Source: Nannobrachium achirus (Eukaryota > Chordata > Actinopteri > Myctophiformes > Myctophidae). From it: DNA of 64,000 bases. Of this stretch, positions 32,451-43,688 are shown in pieces. The notes under the pieces are model-generated. The model did no database searches. It was given only the letters and a program-made list of their open reading frames with translations, and was not told where the DNA came from. A program made the position numbers and the translations under genes. The first letter of the stretch is position 1; each line of letters opens with the position of its first letter. The DNA lies in the NCBI GenBank assembly GCA_963921795.1, contig OY997643.1, forward strand, positions 71,509,980 to 71,573,979, read 5' to 3'.

Positions 32451-32454
<4 letters not shown>
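31940..32454 (+). other. exon-like but unrecognised sequence
   Basis: Composition is codon-like, with fragments such as VNLVIADQINFFGFRRKDYG in one frame and EATFTTLQGEISRLTRD-stop in another (32345-32397). CTGTCACAG at 32309-32317 could be an acceptor. AATAAA occurs at 32792. I could not assemble a convincing gene; it may be the decayed 3' end of a host gene. Confidence 0.25.

Positions 32455-32543
<89 letters not shown>
32455..32543. repeat. (CA)n microsatellite
   Basis: About 43 CA units. Confidence 0.95.
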
Positions 32544-32545
<2 letters not shown>

Positions 32546-33179
32546 TCTAATCCCATTTCTAATGCAATCATAAGACATAGTTTCGGCAGTTCTGCTTGTT
32601 ATGAATTATGACCTTGTCTGATTGAACCAGTACGGGGCACATACTGCATATTTGATACCTATGACATGACAACACCTCAATAATACAAAAGGCATGTTCT
32701 GTTCTTGGCCATCTGTTGTCTTATTCTTGTTTCATATCTCATGGTCACGTTCTGTGGCCACTGTGCAATACTGTATTATATATTCTGTGTGTAATAAACC
32801 TCAGTGATGTGATCCTGCCTTGGTCTGTGTGCATGCTGAAAACTCACTTGGACACTTGGGAACACTGCTGAGCTAATAATGCATTATGACAAGCACTTAA
32901 TACTTCATAAACCTTGTTATAAATTGATACAAGTGTTAACATGCTTTAAAAATACAATGAAATTCATTATAACTCTGACCCGAGTTGCACTGTACCTGGC
33001 AAGTTATCTTATTCATGTAAAACAAATCCCTTCACCAAGGAAGAAAAAACATTTTTGGGGAAATGTTCAACCCCCAAATGGGGATGCTGGGGTTTAAATG
33101 TTATTACTATTATATTACTTATTTTCAATCTGTCCTAACAATGAAAATTTGCTCAGGTTTTCTTTGGTAAGTAGTGTTC

Positions 33180-33325
33180 ATATTTGAACATTATAATAAT
33201 GTCCTGCCAATCTAAATGTCAGAATGTTGATGGCGTCATTAAAATTCATGTTGACATGGCACACCATGTAGAAAATCAAAACATGGCACTTCGTTTCAAA
33301 AAGGTTGCTGACCCCTGCCTTAAAG
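33180..33325 (-). mobile_element. hAT MITE end (CAGGGGTCAGCAACCTTTTT)
   Basis: On the minus strand the terminus CAGGGGTCAGCAACCTTTTT is followed by GAAACGAAGTGCCATGTTTT, a widespread vertebrate hAT non-autonomous end. The other end was not located. The surrounding 32545-33845 shows nothing else I can support. Confidence 0.6.
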
Positions 33326-33857
33326 GTTGCTGTATATATAAGTAAAATAAAAAGCATAAACTTGGGTAAGAAAAAAATGTTCTGACTAAACCTTATGACT
33401 ATCATTTATAGCAGTGACGTGTTATTACAACTATAACACTGACCCTTGCCAAAGTTTGTTTCATATAGTACAGTGTAGTATGTTTGAGAAAGAAACAACT
33501 CTATAATGGAATATGATATAACATAATATATATGATTTATATGGAAACATATTGTAATACTTATAGGTGGATGATCCTTTTTTTTTCAATGATCATAGTG
33601 TTGTCCATTCTGCTATAACCTAATGCTTAAGTGTGCCATTTCTATGGCCGTTCCTAGTGGATGTGCACACTCTAGTGGACAGAACCTGCACTGCACCCAA
33701 ATACTTGACATGTTGCAACAGGAAGACAAATTCTTAGAGTATGATCTACAGAAGGACTAGGCAAAGGATAATACTGCAATATCATCATTTTGAATAAATG
33801 AACAAGTCAAGAGTCATGCCATATTAGTCATGCCATATTACTCAATATCCATTTTAT

Positions 33858-34043
33858 TTACTGCCTCAGAATGTCCCCCATAATGTGGACGAACTCTGAC
33901 ATCCCCTCAAGCTCCCAGTAGTTGTCCTCGAACGAGCCGTCTCTGCATTTGGGACACCTGCCGTTGTTCTGACAGCCTGCTGCACACACGCCAGCCCATC
34001 AACCCCCGACAACACCGGGCAGCTACCGGCTCGCTCATGACAT
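33858..34043 (-). pseudogene. zinc-ribbon-like last exon, unrecognised gene
   Basis: The minus strand has a TTTTCTTGGCAG acceptor and a frame ending GCQNNGRCPKCRDGSFEDNY then WELEGMSEFVHIMGDILRQ-stop, with AATAAA just after the stop (33853-33858). The C-x3-C-x6-C-x2-C pattern looks like a zinc ribbon. Its first half is readable only in another frame (CCRGLMGWRVC), so the exon seems shifted near 33990. Exons at 34366-34490 and 34574-34640 lie upstream in the same orientation. I do not know the family. Confidence 0.4.
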
Positions 34044-34365
34044 CTGCCAAGAAAATAAAAAGGTTGATTAGAAGATACATTTGAGCAGAGTCTACATGAC
34101 TGGAACTTATTCCTGGTAAAGAACAGAGATATATATGCCAAAAAGCTTTTTGAAATTGCATTTAAAAAACAAAACTGCAACTCAATTTCAATGTGTTCTC
34201 AAACTCTGGCAAAACTTAAAAGCTACATTCAAATAGGCTGCTTCCATAGAGTTACTCTTGTGAGTCTAGTGATTACTAAAGATGTAGGTGAATGGAATCA
34301 CACCAATAGTCAATCAGGTTAGCTTGTTGGAACTGTAAAAAGTACACTTTCATGAATCAGCCAAC

Positions 34366-34490
34366 CTTGTCAAGGGAACCATTTCCCTCCAGAAACTCGT
34401 TCATCTCCCTCAGGTAGGTGGAGACTGGAGACTTCCTGGACAGCCTGGAGCAGTTCCTCCACTTCCTTGGCACTCTCCTTCTGAACCGTA
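34366..34490 (-). pseudogene. coiled-coil exon of the same unrecognised gene
   Basis: Bordered by ATTTCCACAG and GACAAG|GTTGG. The first half reads TVQKESAKEVEELLQAVQEV and the second half, in a different frame, STYLREMNEFLEGNGSLDK. Both halves look protein-like, so a frameshift near 34420 is likely. The first-exon-phase match to 34574-34640 is imperfect. Confidence 0.4.
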
Positions 34491-34573
34491 CTGTGGAAAT
34501 ACAAATAATTTCATTTAGACCATCTCAAATGCAAACAGTTGATGCTCATGCCTTAAGTGTTTGAGACATTTAC

Positions 34574-34640
34574 CTTGTCCGCTTCCTCTTGCATGTCAGT
34601 AACTGTGTAGGAGCTCTGTGGGACAGCAATGACCTTCTGG
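34574..34640 (-). CDS. short exon of the same unrecognised gene
   Basis: ACATTCACAG acceptor and GACAAG|GTAAATG donor surround 67 nt reading QKVIAVPQSSYTVTDMQEEA then DK. Clean borders and open frame. It is placed with the two downstream exons because of orientation and spacing. Confidence 0.4.
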
Positions 34641-34931
34641 CTGTGAATGTAAGGTCTAAGAAAACTACTTTTGGCAAAAACGTATTTTAATTCATTTGGT
34701 TTTCAAGAATCATGAGCATGGCGATCTTTACCCGTAAAGCAACCTTTTTACTACATATCAGTCTATCAGATTAACAATGTTAAGTCCATTCCTGTAAATG
34801 ACAGGAGGCTTTGCCTCATAACATTTTCATTTTTGATCATACTGTAGGACAGATCTTCTGGATTTAAATAGCTTGAGGGTAAAAGCTAGACACCGATAAA
34901 ACTGGTGCATAGTTACCATTGCAGTCAGGAC

Positions 34932-35905
34932 TAATAATAATAATAGCTTGGATTTATATAGCGCTTTTCTAGGTACCCAAAGCGCTTTACAACAAAAGGA
35001 AACAACAACTTTATTAGGATAAAACAGTAAAAACAACAAATACAATAAGAAAAAAAAAAGTAGGTCAAGGACTAAGGAGGCATAATTTGCCAGACCTCAG
35101 CTGGGATAAGCAATCCTGAAGAGGTGAGTTTTGAGTGAGGCTTTGAATGAGGGGAGGGAGCGCTTCTGAGGTGGTTGGGGAGAGCGTTCCAAAGGGTGGG
35201 GGCAGAAACAGAGAAAGCCCTGTCCCCCCAGGTGCGGTACTTGGCCGTGCGGACCTCCAGGAGGTTGGCTTCACTGGACCTGAGGGATCGTGAGGGGATG
35301 TAGGGGTCGATGAGATCAGATAGGTAGGAGGGAGCCAGGTTATTGAGTGCCTTGTAGGTGGTTAGCAGGATTTTGTAGTGGATTCTTTGTTTGACAGGGA
35401 GCCAATGCAGGTCGTGGAGGACAGGAGTGATATGGTCTCTGGAGCGGGTACTGGTGAGAAGGCGAGCGGCGGAGTTTTGGACGTATTGTAGTTTGTTGAG
35501 AATTTTGGCAGTGGTACCATTGAGGATGCTATTGCAGTAGTCTAACCGGGATGTGACAAATGCATGGATGAGTGTTTCGGCAGCTGTGAATGTCAGTGAG
35601 GGCCAGAGGGCCCGAGGCGGGCAATATTCTTGAGGTGAAAGAAGGCAGTTTTAGTGATCTGGCTTATGTGGGGGCGGAATGAGAGGGTGGAATCAAATAT
35701 GACACCAAGGTTACGGATGTGAGTGGAGGTAGTTACAGTGGAGCAATCAATGCTGAGGGTGAAGTCGACCAGGCGTTGCTTTCTGGCATACAGAACAACA
35801 GGCTCATCTTTTTCTATATGAGCCTGAACCTTTTGGACGATGTCGTCCACGTTTGCCTCAGTCTGTGAACTGGATGCTTGTGGTGTCATCCTCATACAGG
35901 ACCCC
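34932..35905 (-). mobile_element. L2-type LINE 3' fragment, second copy of the 24711 family
   Basis: A minus-strand frame at 35593-35916 reads TSTHIRNLGVIFDSTLSFRP then HISQITKTAFFHLKNIARL, the conserved segment after the RT palm of L2-type ORF2. The remainder to 34932 encodes the C-terminal WNALP..LKTHLF region and ends in AGAAAAGCGCTATATAAATC and (TTA)n. It is 5' truncated. Confidence 0.8.
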
Positions 35906-37247
35906 ATGTTGAACACTTCCTAGGATGATGGCTCTGACAGAAAAAGACCCTGTGGTTCAAACTGAGATTCTTAATTCTCCTTTCCAAAAAGGTTTGGCCT
36001 CATACAGTAAACTCTCAAACATTAAGAACAAAATTCAACGTTCATAGTTCCACACATGTTCACAATTCTTAATCAATGGCCTGAAGCAGAGTGTCATATT
36101 CTAAAGCCAGTCCATCAATGACAAAGACCTGAGATGTTTGCTGAACGTCATTGCCCAGTCAGGATGTAGGGTTCCGGTTTGGACGCCTTGGCCTCAACCA
36201 TGTTAGTTCCAGGCTGAAAAAACAACAACAACAAAAAATTAGGGCGAGTAAGGACCAAATGCCTAATAAGTATACATTGTAAGGACCATATTCTTTTGTT
36301 AAACTGCCAAAGAGTAGCTAGCCTATTTCAGAGACATTCTGACAAGAAATAATAAATGTTATTGTTTTAGGTTGGGTCGCATCTAGCCGACTAGTCCACT
36401 ATTTGTCGACTTTTTGGGATTAATCGTCGACTATGGGACAATTTCCTGTTTGTAAACAAGAAAGGATGCGCGCGCATCAACGGGGACGCACCTAGAGGGC
36501 GCCAATATGCGCAGCAGCTCTAGTCAAGTTAAGACTATAATAAAAATTGGTCTTCACAAGTTTAATCAAAGTAGATTAAATATGCATCATTTGTAATAAC
36601 TTGTTCACTGATTTAAAATGGTGTTTCAGAGTTGGATTAGTCTTTTAATGTGCCTAATGCCTATAATTAAAATGCGCAAGTCATTGAATGATATCATCCT
36701 AATTTTGCAGTCCTCACGTTATTATCATTATAAGGAGCATGATGGTGCGGTCACTTAAAAATAAATGTTTACTACAAGAATACTTTACGATCTGTTGCCA
36801 CCTGTGTAGTCACATCACCTTTTCAACAAGTGATCAGATCAGTGAAGAAGAAGAACAACAGTTTGAGGTACATATTTAGCCCCTTGCATGCATGCCCCCA
36901 ACCTGGGGGCATGCATGCAAATCAAAATACGTTAAAATCACTAAAACGATAGAAAAAAGTAAATGAAACATTTTATCACTCATCTTTTTTTTTCTCTGAT
37001 GACTAATGACTATCTAAAATATGAACCCTTGTTGTAAAAAAAGAAAAAAAACAAAACTAATTTCTCCTTTAAATGTAATACCTACAATTCCAAGTGCTTG
37101 TCAGGGTGGGGGTCCCCAGTTCAAATATGTTTATTTTGAGGGTCACGGCCAAAAAAGGTTTGAGAACCACTGAACTATAGGATCACAGAATGCAGACAGA
37201 CAGCATAGCGTCTCAGTAAACTACATTTCCCATGGTTCCCTGCTCAC
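35906..37247. other. intergenic/intronic, several MITE ends
   Basis: CTAGCCGACTAGTCCACTAT (36379) is the end of a common fish MITE. 36870-37080 holds a decayed half of the 22539-23010 family (TCTAAAATATGAACCCTTGT). AAACTACATTTCCCATGG (37219) is a weak STAF-like match. A possible minus-strand exon (acceptor GTTTTTTCAG, MVEAKASKPEPYILTGQ-stop, 36150-36215) is too short to call. Confidence 0.4.
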
Positions 37248-37393
37248 CTTCAGCAGCTTGTCATCGGTTTCCATGGTGACCTCAGTGGAGGCGGGGTCCT
37301 TGGCGTCTCTGGCCTAAGCTCCTCCTCCTCGGCGCTCACCTCCTCTATCAGGTAGTCTGTGATGTTCTTCAGCACCGGGTTCGAGTCTGGAAA
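37248..37393 (-). pseudogene. srrt: srrt (ars2)-like exon, frameshifted
   Basis: ACTCAG acceptor, AAG|GTGAGC donor. It reads [26 protein letters not shown], nearly identical to the Serrate/ARS2 segment [22 protein letters not shown]. It then continues in a shifted frame as [21 protein letters not shown], matching the family's ERDEKLIK region. SRRT links the cap-binding complex to microRNA and other RNA processing. The exon before it in the family (RRM-like core with the RYPGFMRV motif) is missing between here and 38383, and no later exon follows, so this is a degenerating paralogue or processed remnant with introns. Confidence 0.6.
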
Positions 37394-37432
37394 CTGAGTT
37401 ATACAAAAATATACTTTTATTATACATTAGAA

Positions 37433-37871
37433 CAGGGGTCTTTAACAGGGGATCCTCAAAGTTAATACAGGGGGTCCTCCAATCTTTGTGTGATAGAAAG
37501 AAACCTTTTTTCCTTTTCCTTTTATATTAACCATTGAACCTTAGCGTCCGTATTCAGAGAACCTTAGGCAAAATCTACAAGTTCACAACGCCTCGCAGAT
37601 CTACAAGCTTGTAGATCAGCTATTTTCGGCAAAGAGGTTTGGTGTAGAGGGGAAAAAGAGCAGACTAAGTACAGAGTGAAAGGTCACGTTTATTAAGTAT
37701 TGACGGTTCAAGTGGTTAAATATCTGAAAACACAAATTGACATGAATCCAAAATACACTGATGATTGTGCTGTCAAGCGATGAAACTATATGGAATCTAT
37801 GAAAAGGTTGTGGGGGTCCCTGCTTCATCTCAGCTAAGGGGTCCTTAGCCTGAAAACGTTGAAGACCCCTG
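37433..37871. mobile_element. hAT MITE, 439 bp, in srrt-like intron
   Basis: CAGGGGTCTTTAAC and GTTGAAGACCCCTG are inverted ends; the 8-bp duplication CATTAGAA lies at 37425-37432 and 37872-37879. A dispersed palindrome (37568-37627) sits in its middle. Confidence 0.85.
37568..37627. repeat. dispersed palindrome, full copy
   Basis: GCAAAATCTACAAGTTCACA at the left, then CTTGTAGATCAGCTATTTTC at the right. A third arm copy (CAGATCTACAAG) in the middle suggests internal rearrangement. Confidence 0.75.
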
Positions 37872-38382
37872 CATTAGAACACTAGTTCTATGCCAATCAG
37901 ACAAATTGAAACATGTGTGTAACAGAGTTAGAAATATCCCTGTATTAATTTCTACCAAATCGATGTGCTTGCTTTTCAATGTATTGTATTGTGCTGTATA
38001 GTTCTAAAGCCACCTGGTGGACAAACAGTACAGCTGCATGCAGTGTCCGTTTGTGCACACATATCCATGCTGGAGGTATTAGGAGCATGACAACTCTGTT
38101 GCAAACATTAAATGCATTTGTGGGGTTTTATATTCATCATCTTCACTCGGTGTTACAGATGTGTACTGTATGCTGTGCTGCAGATGACCACTGTGTGTCT
38201 CATGATCATCTATGTTCTATCTTGTATCTAAATCTAATGGACACCCCGGATGAAAAAATGATGTTCCTAACGGGTCTACTGTTAAACGTGAGAGTACTAC
38301 CTGTAGGAATCTGGACTCAAGACACTTCAGAACAGATGTTACAGATGTGTACTCATACTAACAGATGTTCTACAGTACTCAC

Positions 38383-38519
38383 AGCAGTGATCTCATCCTT
38401 GGACACCTCAGGACAGATGTTCCTCATGAACAGAGAGGTGGTGAAATGCAGAGGTCTGGGTTTAGGAGGTCCCTCCTTCTGTCTCTCCTTCCCTCGTTCC
38501 TTACGGCGCTCCGCCCCGT
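38383..38519 (-). pseudogene. srrt: srrt (ars2)-like exon
   Basis: TGTGTGTCAG acceptor, ACTGCT|GTGAGT donor. It reads ERRKERGKERQKEGPPKPRP then LHFTTSLFMRNICPEVSKDE-ITA. The PPKPRPLH..SLFMRNI phrase followed by (S/A)xxEI is the start of the ARS2 RRM-like domain, where the family has LHKTCSLFMRNIAPNISRAEI. The HKTC to HFTT changes and the absence of the rest of the domain argue that the copy is no longer a working ars2. Confidence 0.6.
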
Positions 38520-39113
38520 CTGACACACAAACACATGCGCACACACCACACACACAGAACATTCTATTTCACTAATGCATATTCGTATTATCTCTCTATG
38601 AATTCCATGTCTCTGCCTGTGTGTCTGACCATAAACTCAATGACACACCAGAGATTCCATGCACTTGTTGGGTCGTGTTTGATATATAGCAGTGAATTTT
38701 TTATAGATGGTTCCAGACATCCAGACAGTAAAGCTGTCACGATTATGACATTTTACATGACGATTAATTGTCAATCAAATAAAGGCGGTTAATGATTTAA
38801 TTGTGTTTTTGTCGTTGACAATTACATTTCTGTTTGGCTTTTAGGTTTGAAGTTGCACATGACAGATATGACACATAACCCAAATATTCAAAGAAATGAA
38901 GGACATATTTGACAACTTTATACTTAAAAAAGAACATTGATGGTGGAAATAGCCGATCTACAAGCTCACAACGCGTCGCGATGCTTTTATTATGTATCCA
39001 ATACATTATAAACTCAATGTTATTTATTTCATTATGTTATAAATTATAACCCCTCTGCACTACATAATTTAAGGCAGTGGTGGTTTCTCAACCAGTGGTC
39101 CTTGAGGGGGTTC
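38520..39113. other. unassigned, MITE ends and half palindrome
   Basis: TAAAGCTGTCACGATTATGA (38729) marks a common fish MITE end. A half copy of the dispersed palindrome (AATAGCCGATCTACAAGCTC, then ACAACGCGTCGCG) is at 38947-38982. No gene. Confidence 0.45.
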
Positions 39114-39367
39114 CAGCTAAACAGTGGTGTAAAGTAACTAAGTACATTTACTTAGTACAATTTTGTATTTTGTACTTCACTTGAGTATTTCCAATTTTCC
39201 AATACTTTTACTAGATCGAAATATTGTACTTTTACTCCACTACATTTATTTGAAAACTTAGTTACTAGTTACTTTTTAGATATAAGTTATTATTATAACT
39301 TATATCTATCTAATTATTTTTAAAACATACATTAACCACTTTAGCCATGTTTTATACCTAGGCTGTT

Positions 39368-39426
39368 TGAAAATAGCCGATCTACAAGCTCACAATGCGT
39401 CGCATTGAGACGCGTTGTGAGCTTGA
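39368..39426. repeat. dispersed palindrome, full copy
   Basis: TGAAAATAGCCGATCTACAA then GCTCACAATGCG at the left, CGCGTTGTGAGCTTG at the right; the outer right arm is missing. Confidence 0.8.
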
Positions 39427-39561
39427 ATTCTGGGCTTTTAACTCATTTTGTGCCCGCGATTTTCGGTCGCAATGATGTCCAGAGTGCCTCACGCAGGCTC
39501 CATCCGCTTGCACTCTCTTATTTTGAAAGCCAGAAGTGCCACAGCGTGATCACTTCCGGTC

Positions 39562-39825
39562 TGACGTCATCGGGTCGTGCGCCGGAACCGATCATTGTTT
39601 ACGTGGTGCCATGCTGGATTGCAATGGAGCGTTTATACATGTGTTATATAAGCGAGCATCTGCCTCCATCTTCGCTTCTAAAGTGTTGTTTTGAGATAAT
39701 GGACATTAAAGATGAGATCGGCCGTCCACCTCAATGTTATGGGATGACTATTGTGTGCTCGTGGAGCCGTGATGATGACAAATCAGCGCGGATTTTCGTC
39801 TCCGGACATCCGGCCATTCTACTCG
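39562..39825 (+). promoter_or_regulatory. CRE/TATA promoter-like block and first exon inside hAT
   Basis: CTTCCGG (39553), TGACGTCA (39562-39569) and TATATAA (39645) precede ATG at 39699. The frame MDIKDEIGRPPQCYGMTIVC then SWSRDDDKSARIFVSGHPAI-LLG reaches CTCG|GTAATG at 39825/39826. It is likely the 5' end of the parental hAT transcription unit, or a captured host promoter. The protein is unrecognised. Confidence 0.45.
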
Positions 39826-40393
39826 GTAATGTACTCAACGTTACAGTAATTTATTACTTTTTGCGCGACATCACGCATTCGGCACTGTAAGTACTCTAGT
39901 ACTTATTGCGTGACATCACGCAAACGGCACTAGATGAGTTAATTGTAACAGAATTTCTACAGTGTAGTATGGGTACTTTTACTAAAATAGGCTATAAGTA
40001 ATTTTCCCACCACTGCAGCTAAATGATGGAGTTGGTAAACCAAATGGACCATTATAGATCTTTAACTCTTATTTTTGGGGTCTGGGAGGCATCAAATGGT
40101 GGTCCGTGGCTCAAATGCTGAATAAACAGACACACAAGAATGTTACATGAATCTTCAGCCGACCTGTTGGCGTTCGAGCTGATAAGGCGCATGCATCTTG
40201 GCCAAAGTCCTCCCCACTCTGCCCTCACTTGCATGGACTCCCTGTGCAGCCAAGTGTCCTTGCATCATTTTGCGGCCATAGCTTGGTCCAGTCTATTATT
40301 TGAAGAGTGGGGGGGGGACATATATATATATACACATGTGGAAGTTAATACTGGGATGAGGACTGACAGTGTCAATTTGGGTATGTGAGAATT

Positions 40394-40501
<108 letters not shown>

Positions 40502-40756
40502 TTCGTTCCTATAGTGTTCAGCTGGGGGCTGCTGCTAACATACAGTACTACAGACTGAGTAGCCCTGGCTATCTAGAGGCTGCCTGGAAAGTTGTGTCCT
40601 ATAGGCTTCCAGTGTGTGCCCAGACACACACAAACTCAGTCTCACACACAGTTAGCTTGAGCTCCGTTGATGACTAAGCTCCGCTTAGCCGCAAATTGCA
40701 ACACTAGATTTTAGGTGATCTAGATCGGATGAATCTAGGGTTGCAACTTGCAATAC

Positions 40757-41292
40757 CTCCCATAGGCAGCCGATGCATCAAAACGTTATTTTGCTATCTG
40801 ATTGTATTAAACGACTTCAAACTCACCAATATTGCGGCTCTATGGAAAGCTTGGAATTTACTCTTTCTATCTGCAAAATGTTTGTTTCAGAAAAATCCAC
40901 CATAGACATGTTATGAGCCAGTTTCTATCAAAAACTTTGGTTCAGGTGATAATTTTTTCTAAGTCCTGGAGTTTGGAAGCGCTTGTGGAAAATCTCTCAA
41001 CGGTCCTGTGACCAGCTGGTTCTAAATGTTGCATAGTGCAGGAGGCAGTGGGACTTTGCGTTATGGAAGACGGGCACTTCCGAAGTTCAACACTTAGAAA
41101 ATAAACCATGTCTGCTCGGATTTCATATATTTACGGTGGACATATTTATGGTGGATTTTTCTGAAACAAACACTTTGCAGATAGAAAGTAAATTCCAAGC
41201 TTTCCATAGAGCCGCAATATTGGTGAGTTTGACGTCGTTTAATACAATCAGATAGCAAAATAACTTTTTGATGCATTGGCTGCCTATGGGAG
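40757..41292. mobile_element. long-TIR element, 536 bp
   Basis: Arms of about 155 bp: CTCCCATAGGCAGCCGATGC at the left and GATGCATTGGCTGCCTATGG then GAG at the right, with CACCAATATTGCGGCTCTAT / ATAGAGCCGCAATATTGGTG inside. The arms differ at several positions. No target duplication is clear and no coding sequence is seen. Confidence 0.75.
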
Positions 41293-41405
41293 TTCCCAGA
41301 TAAATGATGGATAGTTAGGAACCAAATGGACCCTGCAGCTGTAACTCCCGGTGTACAAATGGAGTCCATTTGTATATACAGAGTTATGGTGGTCTGTGAT
41401 CTAAT

Positions 41406-41812
41406 GCAGGGGTTCTCGAAGTGGGGTCTGGGGACCCCTAGGGCCCTATCTGCCAGTGGTTCTCAAACTTTTTCATGCCAAGGCAAGGACCCCTAAATTA
41501 ATATCTACTTGGCCCCATACAAGATTTGTGGTGTTAAAAAAACGACAAATATTTTCAAAGAATGTCAAGATTTCTTTAAAATAGCTGATTCATATAGGGC
41601 CCTGGGGGTCGCCGGGCCCCACTCTGAGAACCACTGCTTAAGACCACGGAGGGCCTTAACTCTGTATACAAACGGAACCAAATATAGACCCGGTGTTATT
41701 GTGCACTCAGGAGTTACAGCTGCATAAGGGTCCATTTGGTTCCTAAATCATCTGAGGACCCCCTAAAAAACACTTAAGTAGCCCTGGGGGTCCCCACCGA
41801 CGCTATCCTGAG
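41406..41812. mobile_element. nested hAT MITEs
   Basis: CAGGGGTTCTCGAAGTGGGG at 41406 and, inside it, CCAGTGGTTCTCAAACTTTT (41454) paired with CTGAGAACCACTG (41623). These are standard hAT CAGTGGTTCTC-type ends, one within the other. Confidence 0.65.
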
Positions 41813-41824
41813 ATTGTTTTTGTA

Positions 41825-42170
41825 TCGGTAGTGTTAGCCTTCGTCTTTGGACTAGGAGGCTAACGTTTGCTAGCGTGAGCTAGGCTAACGTTAGCTGTGT
41901 TAGCTTAATAGCCTCGACAATTGCCTACTTTAAGACTTTAATGGGTAACGTTAGCTTAAGTTAAATCAGCACAGTCAATTTGAATTCGATATATAACGTA
42001 AGTGAGCACAAACCTTTATTGTTTTGATCATCCAGAGAGATCTGCAGTGATTTGCTGCAGTGCGGCAGAGTGAGACGCGCGCGCTCCAAGGAGACCAGAC
42101 AAAGGAAAGGGAAGTGACGTAGAACCCGAGGACGTACGCACAAACAACCCTGCGTGGTCAATGTGTTTAT
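41825..42170 (-). promoter_or_regulatory. promoter-like region, minus strand
   Basis: On the minus strand CTACGTCACTTCCC (CRE half plus ETS) is followed about 80 bp later by GATGATCAAAACAATAAAG|GTTTGTG, a possible donor. Just downstream (41860-41960) are GCTAACGTTAGC and several TTAGC repeats, frequent around fish gene starts. It could be the start of the minus-strand transcription unit holding the srrt-like exons, but no junction proves this. Confidence 0.3.
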
Positions 42171-43380
42171 TTTTACACAGCAGATGTGTAATAATATATG
42201 AGCTGTACAAAAGAACCCATTATACGTCCAAACACCATTATAATAACCTATAATGGGTAAACTATTATAATAATGGGTAACTGTTTTTTACTCAGCGGCT
42301 GGGTAGATTAATCACCTACATACACTTGCACCACACCCTTTTCTTTAAAAAAAAATGTAATTTACTTTCCATACTGTATATTCATTTATTGTATTGTTGT
42401 ACGTGGCTATGTTGTCTGTTCTTTGTATTTCATTTTTTGTGACCGACTTTTTATTTTATTGTCTTTAAAATAGAGTCAGACATCACACTGCATTACATTT
42501 GACATTTGACATTACTGGTGGTTGCCTACTTGCAAGGACAAAGAGTTCCTATGGCATCTTCTTAACTCCCTCCCATATCCCCATATTTGCCTTTTAAATG
42601 GGGATGCTGGGGTTAACATAACATACCATGATGCTTTATAAGAATATAATGATTTATATGGTCAAGTATTATAATACTTAATAGTGTTATGACCATACTT
42701 CTATAAATGAATGCATCATAATAGTGTGCCTAAATTATGTTTAGGCAGAACATGTTTTTGCGTATTCTTATTCAATTGATCACACCACAATTTAAAGCCA
42801 CTTAATTAATTAATGTAAATTGGCTTAGTGGAAGCAAACGTGGAACTTAAAGGGATATCTCACTTTCAAAAAACTTTTGGTTATTTAATCATCTAATCAG
42901 GCTTTTATGAACACCCTGGACAGGTTTTAATTATACACCGATATTTGATGTAAATGTTATCAGGCCCTCCAGGCCCAGGGCCTCTCCATTTCCGTTCCTA
43001 CCTAGTGGACCTGTACAAGACCTTGAGTGGGCTCAAATTCTTAGAGTATGATCTACAGAAGAACTAGGCAAAGGAATGGAATGACAAAGGATAATACTGC
43101 AATATCATAAATTTGGGCGATGCACATATATGAACATATGATGCACATATGAACATATACGTATATTGGGTGATGAAAATACATGAAAATAAATTAACAA
43201 GTAATCATTTTGGGTGATGCACATATATGAACAGATATCGGTTGATGAAAATAAATGCTGAACATAAATGAACAAGTCAAGAGTCACGCCATATTACTCA
43301 TATTTTTATGATTATTAATTGAGATATTGTACACAACATTGTTGTTTTTTCTCTCTCTTTATTCTCTCCGCATAACTTCT
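42170..43380. other. unassigned stretch
   Basis: AT-rich, with short tandem phrases (ATATGAACATATGATGCACA near 43127) and decayed MITE pieces. No gene. Confidence 0.45.
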
Positions 43381-43383
43381 TTT

Positions 43384-43688
43384 TTAAACATATCTATGTG
43401 TAATGTTGACCAAGTCAACTAAACATTCCTGGAATGGCCTGTATTCCCTGTTAACTGTGCTGTTAAACACAGCTGGCAGGTCACGGTGACGCAAACAGAA
43501 ATGTGTTTCTGCCCTAACCTTGGCCTCTTCAGAACGGAATGGATCAGTGCCAAAAACAGACAGTCTGGTCAACGAATTCCCCTTTTCTTGCTGGTAACGG
43601 TCAGCAGCTGCAGAGGATCCAGGCAAGAGGTCTTCGGAGACTCTTTTTTTGCAACCACCTTGGGCCTTAACGTTGGGAATGCCTTTGC
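43384..43688 (-). CDS. integrase-core protein, last exon
   Basis: A TTTTGGAAAAG acceptor leads to GKGIPNVKAQGGCKKRVSED, then LLPGSSAAADRYQQEKGNSL, TRLSVFGTDPF and a C-terminus LVDLVNITHRYV-stop (TAA at 43386-43384). This is the tail of a family of fish proteins built around a retroviral-type (rve/DDE) integrase core, in which W-N-x-H-R-x-P-G is followed by K-G-I-P-N. The exon joins 43842-44046 in matching phase (codon split G|GC). Confidence 0.6.

Larger units (their letters stand above)
39122..40015 (+). mobile_element. hAT element, 894 bp, with promoter-like core
   Basis: CAGTGGTGTAAAGTAACTAA at the left, TAATTTTCCCACCACTG at the right, and the 8-bp duplication CAGCTAAA at 39114-39121 and 40016-40023. 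The ends belong to the abundant fish family rich in TTTACTTAGTACAAT-like sequence; another end is at 46700-46794. Inside are a dispersed palindrome (39368-39426) and a GC-rich segment with ETS, CRE and TATA motifs feeding an open frame (39699-39825). Confidence 0.85.

Noticed and set aside
39405-39890. 161-residue plus-strand frame beginning before the TATA box
   Set aside because: Its first part runs through the promoter-like block of the hAT element; only the frame from 39699 fits a transcript start and donor.
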